A stretch of 64,000 bases of DNA from a virus: the IMG/VR virus record IMGVR_UViG_3300020185_000033, positions 1 through 64,000 of that record; one strand, given 5' to 3'. A program made the translations under genes and the position numbers. The notes under the pieces were generated by a model. It saw nothing but the letters and a program-made list of their open reading frames with translations, made no database searches and was not told where the DNA came from. The stretch's first letter is position 1; every line of letters begins with the position of its first letter. This document shows positions 56,501 through 62,404 of this stretch, in pieces.

Positions 56501-57549
56501 AAGAAATTATTCTTATGATGCCAAAAGTTAATTCTACTCCACACATTGTTATCAGTTGCTCCACGCTCCATAATAATATAGTCGGGATTTTCTTGAGTGT
56601 TGTCACTGTCAAAAGGCTCAACATCAAAAGCGCCTTCTCCGCCTACAGTATATACAAGTTGTGTGCCTAAAGGTGCAACATAACCGCCCCACAGTGCAAT
56701 GCCTGTATCTGGGTCTGTTTGGTCAAATGTATAGTCCGGGGTTGGCCAATTATTTTGTCCTGCGGTTGAAACATAATTTTCAACACCTGCTAAACCACCA
56801 CTGTTAAATTCTGTTGTGCCGTCTGGTACAGTTGCAACGAGGTCGTCATCACTATCAATTATAGTTTGGTCATACGGTATATAATCTTCAGTACTGAACA
56901 CAGTTGCAAAGTTTTGTTCTTTGTCGTGTAGTATAATACCTTCGCCCACGCCTTCTACAATAAATCGTTTTTCGTTCTTAAATCTATTTGGTATAACATA
57001 GTTTCCAGAAAAGGTAACAACCATTCCTGTTTTAAACTCAACTCCGCTCGGTGTTGTAAATGACTTTTTACCTACAATATCTTTTTCAATGTTTACAGGG
57101 TTTGTATCTGTACCTTCTACAATAACTGGTGTTGGACCGTTTGGGCTCCAAAAATACTCTTGGTAGTTAATGAATTTATCAATACTTATTGGTGGTAAGA
57201 ACGTATACGCTTCGGTATCAAAGATACTATTTTGATTTAGTGTATTAACACCATAACTTTTAAGTACATTAATATAGTCCTCATAGAACATGATATTTGT
57301 ACTTTTACCCGTTGTTTGGTCAATTGAGCTTACTGCTGGTTCTAAACTAAATTTATCTCTGTCAGCAGTTGGTTGCAAAATATATGTATCTCTTGCATCT
57401 AATAAGTCTTCTTCGCGCCTGCCCACATAAGCAGACATTGACTCAACGTTTGCTTTACTAAAAAGTTGCTCTACTGTAGTATCGAAAAAATTCTTTATTA
57501 CAGGAGTCTGGTGAATTACCGGAAGTTTTGTATATTTTTTATCAGCCAT
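38521..57549 (-). CDS. Giant virion structural protein (6342 aa)
   Basis: An uninterrupted 19-kb frame following gp6 by 5 nt, in the position of T4 gp7/gp8. The N-terminal part (1 to about 1350) includes INYQEYFWSPNGPTPV and HPWEMLGFTRKPTWW (about 1105-1125). A YHYH-like domain lies at about 1355-1462 (GWAFDGFPIYGPYGY, YNGRHG, GTYYYVAT, YPYTTGP). Beta-rich repeats with PGYGYxxxPxVTV-type motifs follow. Residues of about 3550-3690 are Pro/Gln/Thr-rich linker; a five-cysteine patch is at about 3796-3865; two Calx-beta-like modules (ending GDTSLDPVP and DDTSVSPVP) are at about 3865-4110; a Gly/Asn-rich linker is at about 4280-4360. The C-terminal quarter (LRWWDTSTLRYTWYEQG, NKFFFEMLKYAYAEQGELDWAFKTTYL, NEVKPYSSKIRNYSD) is typical of large marine myophage structural proteins. 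Confidence 0.9.
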   Translation of the reverse strand: MADKKYTKLPVIHQTPVIKNFFDTTVEQLFSKANVESMSAYVGRREEDLLDARDTYILQPTADRDKFSLEPAVSSIDQTTGKSTNIMFYEDYINVLKSYGVNTLNQNSIFDTEAYTFLPPISIDKFINYQEYFWSPNGPTPVIVEGTDTNPVNIEKDIVGKKSFTTPSGVEFKTGMVVTFSGNYVIPNRFKNEKRFIVEGVGEGIILHDKEQNFATVFSTEDYIPYDQTIIDSDDDLVATVPDGTTEFNSGGLAGVENYVSTAGQNNWPTPDYTFDQTDPDTGIALWGGYVAPLGTQLVYTVGGEGAFDVEPFDSDNTQENPDYIIMERGATDNNVWSRINFWHHKNNFLDVGDQLPPKTKRAVRPIIEFERNIELYNFGTTGKFAVDISTEGYLQSEVVGRPTGASIDSVTLQPGNTILLASDSASISQYAYVINDDGSGNVALSRLADESSPAGLLDGDVGFIPYVAQKGDVITIKFGARYQGIEYHWSGTDWVAGQQKTKINTPIEFVMYDSNKVRLDDDAVYPNSTFTGNNIFGYTPAKVNTTEDTVLGFPLEYKNFNNFSEISFTNHIDDYFESYVPFGGTTKSQIKGYIYYKRNNNDVTYDTAWRPLEDKLQQRVEDRYVISDSDFETSRRLYHISAVPTNSDSDIAGLVEKSIRVYVNGIRTELFSYDSEQIAIKFSSFTFSKFDIIDIFTETKTGYFINANTDGRYHVPGSWHSNLDNADILSISQPEYLEHFKNLLELQEDAKGDSLGANNSADIKTELKYADKILQTDDDLRLSAFLFSNDKFNIKDSMDFVAEEYVKYKNRLKKEIVNFVNGNDYSAMSYGDMLELVIENVIAYNQGKNVFDDTFMIAFGDKYIEEKIVINNVLTKEYTCSHYLDLLKIDNTVYVYESDGVTPDKLLCADIDYAVSSSNGVVTITFTTNYTPTLGNTIKVRLYDANRESAQVPSTPSALGMYPITYPEIITDTSFVSPIKMVVGHDGSKSVALDDVHDFILLEFEKRIYNATLQQFRNSDSLPDLNVTDIRPGRFRTTGRNRDEFYALLRSNFNNYITRNNVDFVKNEFYREDDVWTWNYNAGTPKPAYWRGIFESCYDTERPHTHPWEMLGFTRKPTWWETTYGTDYSSTNVNLWADLEQGIIRQGNRENVTNNRYRENNPYRRIGLAYELPVNASGELIAPANIISTTATTKSTSWTSTTSGTSGADADTILNVDGLSVWEVGTVMNITTHNVMNHPVGNFPTSDNANTIEDKSYSYTIESFVGRVDPSSLGTSYANATSTSNTAIGLATNGALITNANSGIAHSDSTNFTYNSMYRNEVSRDTAGGAPDNNGIYGYIQPSPQAVGLDSWNTTAHSPIVGWAFDGFPIYGPYGYSDRANASSSIKRIESSYSLKTTTRSTIGGLPTGEFVEDYEYSSSTGDLDAYNGRHGITPEFPAGTYYYVATVDADSNPAYPYTTGPSFASTPRTVSTNNNGTATTQDQSLATFTVLSTLDTTYSVNTELTNKNWKFGDNAPVENAWRISEGYPFAVMQALLLAQPGKFASVFSDPRKPFRGLANSKQLLDRDTKRRIKTKLVDIHGEINASEQTVYTVGFTQFIHAFMKFQGLNTTAEFVKPYRSIISKLGHKFAGYIDKDTMTVFSDSYSSTGNSSSLILPQEDIEVNVHVGPYSTTNDFTGVLITYTTDGKYKIDGYNSVKRFFEIEESNTSGPATEVTVGGEPVEFANYSNSTNYQIGSIVKSGYNFYRAKEFAPAGSVVTDTAIWQRLPSLPMTGAAEATLYLTGTGTIKKVEYGTVLDTVNEVFDFLNSLGRKQEAMGFDFGEFNGDINDVNNWLYSGRQFLFWSIGKWAAGNTLSLSPLASGVKFTAPIGRVSKIIDVDQSQYSILDQEGRSIKTSECEIIRDTNKITINPPEGKQIYGVILYTNEIEHAMVLSNKTIFGDTIFDNVLSQRQRRIKIKGKRTANWNGTLTADGYIITDNGLKPNFDTLAGDMGKYNEIGHVPVEKQLYEASRRQYGYEERKYLREFELTQDDQYDFYSGMIRSKGTKNSIEVLLNSDKVLVPGSVAIYDEWALKAGDFGDIENYQTIDLKIAESEITNERQLIQVAYPEDIVSKVNEVEVLDRTTKFYQRPFLEIEPPPADIPGSFEYGGGTTAKATVNIGTDGRISDVTVDEPGYGYTINPSVTVVAAQLFTANITTSFLKPYAVSTSNITVADLTSAGNILITDHFSSNVNTVIDLSSVTTVEDVANAINNTAEISANISATFTRTAGTGTEEFFLTIKGNDFTLAEQGAGSTLESTLNLPAKRYQPRQRYSFETANSTTFSDIIVSVDGATTTGNIVGTPPGSHDWEFDEGSRTTIVTNALLSGNISQSFTFTPVSVSDGITTTDEIAADNLQIINGSYPHVDVEINGIKLPETSEEALYTITSNVSSGESTITFLDCGAIPGSPIQPNSTIEIIERGTIDLEDSYQGDLPGSSLNIKVFANDALAAKLTQIRTFEIYPDSKDDATILIDVDDPLRLTVRPTDMAEKGLWPMTSSVSYVGMVDSKYAPLPNSGYVSKYNVQYQAFDIYDFENLFDITKITRTNKLPKVNDTVHFAKGEHEEFEVYKLTDTGATISYVEYDNTVGTSFLWADVKLSDIILDNNDNANTSTEYDHTKWFDQVLALKGDNVISDAYKDLVSFDGNPIYVTEQAEVDHPVTRFVSEEKVAEQSVEMGNIEYTIPAVNSILEIRPQLSGNIISAEPVALQHAYQFARATVPTTTDITIFRSVDAVPDMRIVNNQLTFTINNGATDGVAIGHYLKFNDNSGSNLNGNIFQVANLTGAGDVQLYANTTVLGGMTNTVPKANISFINFGKNKTGNTSIDYDVQMYSPGHDFRTGTEIVFDVDNLGGSAGEVFTVNATTNDTFTVGSRLYGTNSSLDVITDSANVSLAKTTLKITAVPNSISTMGHSYEEISDALVNGITVRFKDASGTELAGNSFAPKNIRGERVLNKDLITDSVGKLGNVSVPLQGTVENSVVSGTIVDVTTPELIEPGMYLFHESIAEPVEVMSVNFDFDNEGSEPARFIESANATNNTLTLSSTSNIRVGDFITLTGVIDAEEDTVTVASISGRDITLSQGITSVTTVGITPEGEPYNILWDETQFDYYDITLADGRVINNNDTLKFRHKGDGQVANVTVKNTVTLSSNDTIEFAKAIREIVPGTPAETVDLVVFDIELDTYTGGNLDETNLSFTINEATKITTDADLSTLENLGYVKINKMSPELIIQKIRKLDTTTNSFVILDTMLAPIEDEFTVARDVTANTTISVVGTTNRLVIGMNVSGTGVPANTKVESVSDNETDITLTNAVTLSAGATIQTTMTLYEEATFMSANTVITTREDHSFATDGSDKLIGKEITVNAFEPDYYNNTFTVVDIPTANTIVVDYPGFAHPYQIGGETYSSRFEYLMHGEDANKLTGKAGFIPFLIADHLGDIKMNGADVVKGAYPWHSVEQYANDIRDTMYSKAGTVVKKGSFGINMNFINIKDAVAAYQAAGGRPDARPGAKAAPLSVGTTKKSTAPAMTTAKVTFGPQQPPGYVAPEPATAGNPQNTFNDLMNTIQTTTKNSQPKEKPTLTPQEIANQALVAGLKNLVDNVLPHQQTMVSPQAQTYLQNNQQGYSLGGGQLTDDNITYGDGGSSWGTEQSVYNHVTGAWESVEVGTSWERDGVTYTMMSDGTIEADDGTIWVTSSTRTEKGTMGALGDQFSDYGKKYGVGGSLTVSPNNPALTGKIALFNDVQLGATVTEEMPGLTIKHANVDCADLIPHTHAYELQSKSCFIDANGYNGAGTEIQIWKCKNATDPKHGKCSKETETRYVDGIASCYKPYAESFTALWNKDVANEGTSATFTVTADNVVAGETIEVDATGSVDLIGVTDISGGITSPFTMTFSVDGNGKGTATKTVQFVADSNTEGQETLKFKLRGTTNKGSITGGPADTVAVGDTSLDPVPTYTNIQADKSKVSENGERIEFTVSGKNLQSGATLTATMTGVQRADFDSGGDLSDSMTITFDMVPTNGNNWIGTASVVTKEDVLTEGSETLILTPAGADSNGASEGLSDIGTASVVIDDTSVSPVPDFEEVDYYLYHSNGPTTEITSFHLAADTSINKTLNIFFNMYGAADRMDVYQGTTKGNTQRHVASTSSNPNCTTLTTAERNRFDEIKTNLSGGDGYLTGYADMGGITAGGGRKNVGKCFFNYRPGNGRWITVKTTRGIGGTGSSVFLWAADRFLIDRGQNPWYFEQSNGSQGTGAQTGGASNQGGAGVGNENGQGGGSNSGGNTNQRRNSQRNNQGCTSVQYNTVSGNKTGSTTHQVNQVGHQVHVNPVAVAQYNGLTNPYIGAYINLVGNGPGLGTKPNIRGGAQTTTVKRFDNQESFYKGSITASATNFNNSGSQPTGPLSGRPSFAAADGSFVPSTKSPIPDNSAFNPHSNPQKPKPRVMTISLLKKNKTGMYGPLIVGASQGALSIPMDEYCMGKKVKFCADNKWINPGANGPAGIASSHSIYSVRAGDSFWINNTQITLTGVTSTESMRAAIQQSSIGGAVDVTEIDDGYGGRCVEVRMRDNTPDPIILRNGCKGGELKEVLDYTVNNKKNYAYGETTTLAGTRTSTTNVSTDISADTDSDANTAAVKVGSVSTTASGTDYITNTITAQQRLARKKPSTITQGFNGSGYERDDILRAVGGIAVSQQSNPAFSGGEGLGIYGISFAQGGFGYGKINPATGEYENDGSTRVIVGGPGQSGYGFEFDERDIKIDPTTGALIGVNWTDGVTNYQGLPAIPTGNNDGTGLFGQNYVYNNPPTVTIVGKGRRAKGIVIFNADAPSNQEEVAVFKVTDVDDDGAILELKILNRGLYQTFPGDLNSGVPLEYHVSKLNNDGQASAGGGLAFSPAGVGSVPPVQRSQGKGGRVFLTGRLIGDCTQKGTAIQDMGLTEGVQKGKNYEQSLVDYINDHSTKDPNGFPYFSASLETGGGLPGIIITTEEGDGFDIKGSEPGMLKEMNIDEGAYIPEIPPIIDVVSGGPAWSGNRDKTGGPNGDGLDINGNAIASGTGPDANKSIRFKSTNPFGISSSIGDLVASGELYKYELRRLDGSSPINITATDVSAMHVNAYALQSQRIGNDLHANGAIKVDVSNLSNVWIDDYQNTGKWAYLENNTVIRQQEKLVDTKFIRDVFTYDEASAEKEFDVDLYDPFKGILPGFIGKEIDFKTERDPVVYDPRKVKYGKKDVGLRWWDTSTLRYTWYEQGLGTYGSLGYNNYERSQNWGEMFPGSRVVIYEWVESLTAPTTSRDYITEVHPDINGKPQTFYYFWQTGLTVVSDAARVNFQKERSVAEITRLLQNLDAERVPYTGIISPDGLVVNTMGSLIKTDDSILSVNFKRKDTENAQKHSSWSLAGEGDRDGTIPDNLSVKLIDSLAGFNALDQAVPGSGLSVSERYGSKFRPRQTMFKDIKKARKQMFVILNDIFKQIQMESTFLNWRDNLPTAYSYIERVNWYEHLRTDKTNNAVIYYDNTYKPLRKVTDTKQFDLLQNVLDKSIIQVQKNDSTRYTLYEYTKKTDTFKLIAMENETIRWVKSVYSSGQSLTLGKEVRQILDVLYKHVFVDTYAVHWNKFFFEMLKYAYAEQGELDWAFKTTYLKIVKEETDLIPFKGFKIDNFDKAVEYFNEVKPYSSKIRNYSDIKKAPVEIMSGSTSDFDRPPFYDEDTKSVRILDSNNADDLVVLNTDKDYTGFSSTPSKIRSLDQTIVFDRVKGALYENSTGGAVQTIIADGTASVFNLNFAVEDSDRLQIFVNGKKVDKTSTSAGATITNYAVDVGNSFISFSNDANVNNAIGLPNNGDKIEVKYIDGFDPTLETMNVSIAKNIVAVETASNTSISNTSLQWTAPERLWKFNPAVRTEVTNAFDLAYGVGAGSNTAITTNISLVTDMVNSGNLTTALNLVKSKVHATFQGQELDGNIFTDVVPGTHPTTHYTDTRGFDTFGWDDGLFDREVEVNNFIGIFDEDTQGNVNYRVDDQTVYGFDSVTFLKSQYGPDRPEELVVVQPLETLVMDVTTQGNVQISQDSTDVRFMVFMDIFGHTEYYRRNVTPLTTVATELEVWDNEIIFADVSKLPRATKQDRAVIWINGERIEYEQVNTLTNSISGIIRGTKGTTPNTIIQVGAHVYNGEETENIRLRDANGKLIRDPEDFNWIKPVEIFDDTIPFDDDWDGNGSLTVTSANVNYANVTYDGDAGNITYGFDSSWLEDNSNVTFANANVAGAFKPTSNEVENFTLPSFDIDEVNGWDSGDKEQKEAGSLTDKGTVLKSNVSIIDFLHNFE

Positions 57550-57554
57550 GTTTA

Positions 57555-60500
57555 TTAATATCCACTTGAGTCGCTTGAGTTATTGCCTGAACTACTTGCA
57601 CTAGTACCTGAAATCTGATTATTGATTACATTGTCCTGCGTGGTAGTTGCTGTATTCGTACCTTCTTCTGCTACATAGTTGCCCATGTACGTTGTTATGC
57701 CGTTAGGCATAAAAAATGTCTTTCCAAAGAAATCATGTGTATGAGATGTTCCGTTACCCACAAAGTCTGATGCTTCTTTAGTTGGGTACAACGGATAGTA
57801 ACCGTTGATTGCGAATGGGCCAATTTCACTTTCTGGATTTTCATATGCAGTAAATGTTGGAGTACCACTTGCAGGTTTAATATTGTCTTTAGTAATTTTG
57901 TCAACTATGTCAATGTCGTCGACAGATGCTGTACTTAAAAATAACTCGTCACTGTCGCTTTTCACTTGAAATAAATCTCCAAATACGCCTGATGTTTTCT
58001 TGGGCACAATAACAATACTACCAATTGAGTTACCTACTTGTTGATGTATGTAACTACTCAATTCTGTGAAGTAGAATGTATCGCCAAATTCCCAATTATC
58101 TATACTGAAATATTTAGTAATAGCAGTAGCAATATTGGTTTTAATCTCGTTGTCACTTAACGAGGTACCAGGTAATCTTACTACCTTGAATCTTGCTTGT
58201 AACTCTGCTAACGCATCGTTACCGAATAATAACTTAAATCTGCCACTTTTGAATAAAATTTGATCACTAGCCGCTTTGTAAGTTTGTAAATTTTGGAACT
58301 CTGTTTCAAGTTCTAATGTGGATGGCTCTTCGGGCCATGCTGTTCCTGGAACATTAACATACGAAAGTACTTGGTCATAGTAGTTGTCTGTTAGCACGAA
58401 AAATTCGTGTACATTACTAATACTAGGATCTATTCGCATATCGTTATTTGCTATGTGGTTCCATTTAAATACTACACTCTCTTGTGTAGAATTATTTGTA
58501 TCTTGAGTAAAACTTTTACCAATCTTAGCTCTGTGTTTTGAGCTTTCGTAGTTGTTGACTACATCGAGATTCGTACTGCTGTAAGATAACAAGTAAATTT
58601 TGCCTGTATCTTTTGCATAAACTTTTTTGTTATGTAATTTACCTTGTGTATTATTAAATGTATCCACAATGGCCTTTGTCTTAACTAAAATAATATCATA
58701 GTCTGCTAGGCTATAATATGTGCCTGTTAAATTCAATGCACTACCAGTAGAATTACCTGCAATTTTATCTCTTGTTGCACTAAAGTTTACACCTGGTTCT
58801 CTGCGTAAGTCCAATATACCTGTCTTAACAGGCTTCGTATATGTGTAACCGTCGAAACTATCAAAGTCTTCAAAAATAACAATATCGCTTGGCCCAACAA
58901 ACTCTTCGAATTGAATAGGGTTATCAGGACTATCATCGTTAGTGGAATTAAAAGGAGTTACTTGTACTTTTCTTGCATCGGTATGTCCATCTGGATATAT
59001 AAAGTTTTTAACAGCACTCCACACAATAGGGGATTCCAGTCTATCTTTTGATCTCACATAGTCTACGTTAATAAGATCTTTACTTGACAAACCAGAACTG
59101 TCAATTGCATAGTGCCTTGTAGTATTAAAATTAGTTATTGTTAATGTTCCTGACTGTGTAGAAACATTTGCGTTAGAAACATAAATGTGTCCGCCACCGG
59201 CATTTGATTCTATATTGGACTCAAATAATGCAGAGTCACGTTTATACGCAATGTTACCACTAGCATTTAATATTGGAAATCCAAATGTTGTACTATTAAA
59301 GTCTATGTCTAACTTGCTCGGCAGTGAGTGTACAACACCTGTGTTGTTTGCAATAGTAACATTGATGTTACTTGTTAAATCTGATGTATCGAAGTTAGAG
59401 CCTAACGGTATAGTTAGGTTGTGTACAAAAGTATTACCGCTAGAATCACCATTTTTGAATATACCAAAGTTCGAGTTCAATGTAAACTCAACCTGACTGT
59501 AATTTACGCTTCTGGATTTTAATGGAATATCATTAAAGTTAACACCGTCTTTAGTTGAATACCATTTATCGCCAATATAGTCTGGTGTAGGCGATGTAGT
59601 ATCTCTCCATTCAAAGCCTTCTTGTGTTTGACCTTGGCTGTTAAGAGTGGTTAGTTCTAATGTGTCGTATTTTGCTCTACCTGTAAAACTGTCTACAATT
59701 CTGTTTTGATTTATGTTGTAGAATCTGCAATCTTCGTAACTTTCGAATATGTATTTAGTACCTCTTAGTTCCACATTATATCTAAACGACAATGTGTCAA
59801 TTGGCTCATATGAAAACTTCATAATCCAACTTCTATCTCTGTTGTTGCCTGAAGTGTCTTCTGCGTTACCTATGTCAAATGTTCTGTTCAAATCAATGTC
59901 GTTGTTATTGATAACATAAAACGTATCACTTGTAGCATTGTACCCAATGCCAAATGATTGTTTTTGGCCAATTGCTGTAGCAATTCTTGTTGCTTCAACT
60001 TCGTAGAACTTACTTCTCAATGTAGTAATAATTTCCTTTCCAGTCCAACCGTCTCTTACATTTTCGCTTAATGCGAATGGACCGTTTGCTGTAGTACTAG
60101 AGCTAACACGTCTGCCGTTATCTCTAACAGAAACAATTTTAACCCATTTATATTTCGTAATATCGTCAGGGTCTACAAATTTTATCATGTGCCCTGGTTG
60201 TATAAGCGCCAAGGCTACTTTGGAAATATTTACATCACTTATTGTACCACTGGTCGTAAATGTTTCTGTCATGTACCCTGTATCGTTTTCAGTTGTCTTA
60301 GGCAAAGTCTTCCATACTATACCGTACTGATCTAACTTAAATTTATTTGGTTGTGTTTCGATCCACTTATTTCTGAAATCACTGTAAATAAAATCTCTTA
60401 ATTCCAAATTCTTCAAATAAGTTGTGAACACTTTTTCAATTTGTTCGGATGCTGTATTGTTGCCATCAATGATAAATGAATAGCTCTGTGGAGAATCTTC

Positions 60501-61964
60501 TTTGTATAATGCTCCATCTTCAGCAATAGTTGTTGTTGTCTGGAATGTGCTAGTAGGATCAGTAATATCGATATACCTACTATGTCCAGCATGTGTTTTA
60601 TTAGTAACTTTTAGTTTTCTAATGTTATTACTTTTTGCTAAAGGTAACACTTGATAATCTTGTGCTGACACCATTCTGTCTTGGGCATAGTATGCCTGTG
60701 GTGCTCTTTCTTTTATGCCTGCTAATGTTTCTGAAGGTAATGCATTATTAATACTAGTTTGTAGTCTAGCAGTAATAGTTAACACATATTTTTGACCAGC
60801 AGGTGTCTCATAAGTAATATCAGTTGAAACGTTGCCAATATCATCTGGCTGTATGCTATACCTTTCGTCGGCACTTGCTCTATAAAATGCTCTATAGTTT
60901 CCTACTGGAACATTAGCAAAGTTACCATCAGCAAACTGTAATTTAATACCGCCTGTGCCTAAGTTTTGGACAGCATATAAGTTAGGCGAGTTTTTTGCTA
61001 AAGTATTGTACTGAAGTGTTTGCCCAACTGTGTTAGGAATCTTTTTCCACTTGGACAAAACACCACCGATTGTACTTACTTGTTGAAAAAATACATCATT
61101 TTCATTAATACCGTCAACCGCAATTGTTTGCGATCTGTTTTCTTCTGGTGTTTCAAAATTGTAACTCTCTGTTTGCAATACTCCTTGTTTGAACATCAAG
61201 AAGAATCCGTTATTTGCACTAGAAAGTCCCATCCCGTCATTTCGATGGATTATACCAAAGTTGTCTGCAGGGTCAGGATGCTTTTCGAAGAAAAAGTTAT
61301 TATCTTCGAAATCTGCATTTACAATTTCAAAATCCCTACTTACACCGTTTATACTCTTTTTAAACTTGTAAACAAATGGCGCATTTATTTGAGTGTTAAT
61401 TTCATATAAGTCGGTAATAATATCGTTAATAGAACCAGTTTTAACTGGCTTACTGAATCTATTTACATTGCCAAAGGCATTGTTCATTATTGTAATGAAC
61501 TGCTCGTAACTGTCAGGATTGTTAGCATCATTCCAAGTAACAGCTCTGTTACCTATTTGTGTGCCTGCACTATCCGTTAATGGCTGTGTGGTGCTAACAC
61601 TTACAACTTTTAGTAAGCCACTTGCGGAAATATTTCTTTTAGGATTATATCCTAACTGTCTTGCAAGTTTGTAAACAGAATCTTTTCTCTCTGCTGTTTC
61701 TAAAAAGTTCTCTCTTGTATTAACATCCATTCTAAATGCAATACTTTGAGCCAAGTATGCAAGTAATTCTATAATAGCAATAAACTCTGAACTTTCGATA
61801 TAATCGTTGAAGTTTTCAGGGAAATTAGTTCTGATATATTCTATCATTGCGGTGCGAATAGTTTCAAAATCGTATGCTTGGAAGTTTACATTACTATATG
61901 CCTTGTAGGCTATGTCCCAATCTTCCGCCGCAAATAAGTTGTTTTGTCTGTTGCTAGTTGCCAT
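57555..61964 (-). CDS. gp6: Baseplate wedge subunit gp6
   Basis: 1469 aa, over twice T4 gp6 (660). The N-terminal region matches the family (about 25-110): FETIRTAMIEYIRTNFPENFNDY, ELLAYLAQSIAFRMDVNTRENFLETAERKDSVYKLARQLGYNPKRN. The C-terminal part matches too (FGDTFYFTELSSYIHQQVGNSIGSIVIVP). The extra sequence lies in the middle and includes beta-rich regions (about 500-1150) that may be additional domains. The C-terminus is Ser/Asn/Thr-rich. gp6 dimers join neighbouring baseplate wedges. It begins 3 nt after gp25, as expected for a T4-like cluster. Confidence 0.92.
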   Translation of the reverse strand: MATSNRQNNLFAAEDWDIAYKAYSNVNFQAYDFETIRTAMIEYIRTNFPENFNDYIESSEFIAIIELLAYLAQSIAFRMDVNTRENFLETAERKDSVYKLARQLGYNPKRNISASGLLKVVSVSTTQPLTDSAGTQIGNRAVTWNDANNPDSYEQFITIMNNAFGNVNRFSKPVKTGSINDIITDLYEINTQINAPFVYKFKKSINGVSRDFEIVNADFEDNNFFFEKHPDPADNFGIIHRNDGMGLSSANNGFFLMFKQGVLQTESYNFETPEENRSQTIAVDGINENDVFFQQVSTIGGVLSKWKKIPNTVGQTLQYNTLAKNSPNLYAVQNLGTGGIKLQFADGNFANVPVGNYRAFYRASADERYSIQPDDIGNVSTDITYETPAGQKYVLTITARLQTSINNALPSETLAGIKERAPQAYYAQDRMVSAQDYQVLPLAKSNNIRKLKVTNKTHAGHSRYIDITDPTSTFQTTTTIAEDGALYKEDSPQSYSFIIDGNNTASEQIEKVFTTYLKNLELRDFIYSDFRNKWIETQPNKFKLDQYGIVWKTLPKTTENDTGYMTETFTTSGTISDVNISKVALALIQPGHMIKFVDPDDITKYKWVKIVSVRDNGRRVSSSTTANGPFALSENVRDGWTGKEIITTLRSKFYEVEATRIATAIGQKQSFGIGYNATSDTFYVINNNDIDLNRTFDIGNAEDTSGNNRDRSWIMKFSYEPIDTLSFRYNVELRGTKYIFESYEDCRFYNINQNRIVDSFTGRAKYDTLELTTLNSQGQTQEGFEWRDTTSPTPDYIGDKWYSTKDGVNFNDIPLKSRSVNYSQVEFTLNSNFGIFKNGDSSGNTFVHNLTIPLGSNFDTSDLTSNINVTIANNTGVVHSLPSKLDIDFNSTTFGFPILNASGNIAYKRDSALFESNIESNAGGGHIYVSNANVSTQSGTLTITNFNTTRHYAIDSSGLSSKDLINVDYVRSKDRLESPIVWSAVKNFIYPDGHTDARKVQVTPFNSTNDDSPDNPIQFEEFVGPSDIVIFEDFDSFDGYTYTKPVKTGILDLRREPGVNFSATRDKIAGNSTGSALNLTGTYYSLADYDIILVKTKAIVDTFNNTQGKLHNKKVYAKDTGKIYLLSYSSTNLDVVNNYESSKHRAKIGKSFTQDTNNSTQESVVFKWNHIANNDMRIDPSISNVHEFFVLTDNYYDQVLSYVNVPGTAWPEEPSTLELETEFQNLQTYKAASDQILFKSGRFKLLFGNDALAELQARFKVVRLPGTSLSDNEIKTNIATAITKYFSIDNWEFGDTFYFTELSSYIHQQVGNSIGSIVIVPKKTSGVFGDLFQVKSDSDELFLSTASVDDIDIVDKITKDNIKPASGTPTFTAYENPESEIGPFAINGYYPLYPTKEASDFVGNGTSHTHDFFGKTFFMPNGITTYMGNYVAEEGTNTATTTQDNVINNQISGTSASSSGNNSSDSSGY

Positions 61965-61966
61965 GT

Positions 61967-62338
61967 TTAAATCTCTCTGCTATCCTGTGTGTATTCCACA
62001 AGCAGGGTTTCTTCATCTAGAAAAGGCTTAAGAGTTAATTGAACTTGCACTCTAATTGTATGATCAAGCACTGTAGTAAAAATTGATTGAACATTGATCC
62101 TCGGATCTTTAGTGCATATTCTTATAACTTCGTCTTTAACTTCTTGCTCTACATATGAATCTAAAGGATTCATAATAATATCATAAATAGTAGTACCAAA
62201 CTTAGGACGCATTACTCTCTCGCCTCGTCTAGTGTACAATTCGTTCAAAAGGTCAATCTTCACTACTTCACCATTAGTAACGGTGTAAGGAGGTCTAATT
62301 TTTCCTATTGTACTAAAGCCTTTATATATGTTTGCCAT
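61967..62338 (-). CDS. gp25: Baseplate wedge subunit gp25
   Basis: 123 aa from the ATG at 62338 (MANIYKGFSTIGK); a GTG five codons upstream overlaps the promoter box. The GPW/gp25 family signature is clear: LLNELYTRRGERVMRPKFGTTIYDIIMNPLD, followed by EVIRICTKDPRINV. Length is close to T4 gp25 (132). gp25 anchors the sheath initiation site on the baseplate wedge. GATAAATA ends five bases before the ATG. It heads the structural operon gp25-gp6-giant protein. Confidence 0.95.
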   Translation of the reverse strand: MANIYKGFSTIGKIRPPYTVTNGEVVKIDLLNELYTRRGERVMRPKFGTTIYDIIMNPLDSYVEQEVKDEVIRICTKDPRINVQSIFTTVLDHTIRVQVQLTLKPFLDEETLLVEYTQDSREI

Positions 62339-62343
62339 ATCAA

Positions 62344-62351
62344 TATTTATC
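62344..62351 (-). promoter_or_regulatory. Late-promoter-like GATAAATA box, 5 nt before gp25 ATG
   Basis: Minus-strand GATAAATA five bases upstream of the gp25 ATG. It begins the structural operon and faces a plus-strand promoter in the same divergent gap. Confidence 0.65.
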
Positions 62352-62404
62352 ACACTTAGTTAAAACTAGTTTTAATACAGCCTAAAAAGGCACCAAAAAA
62401 AAGG

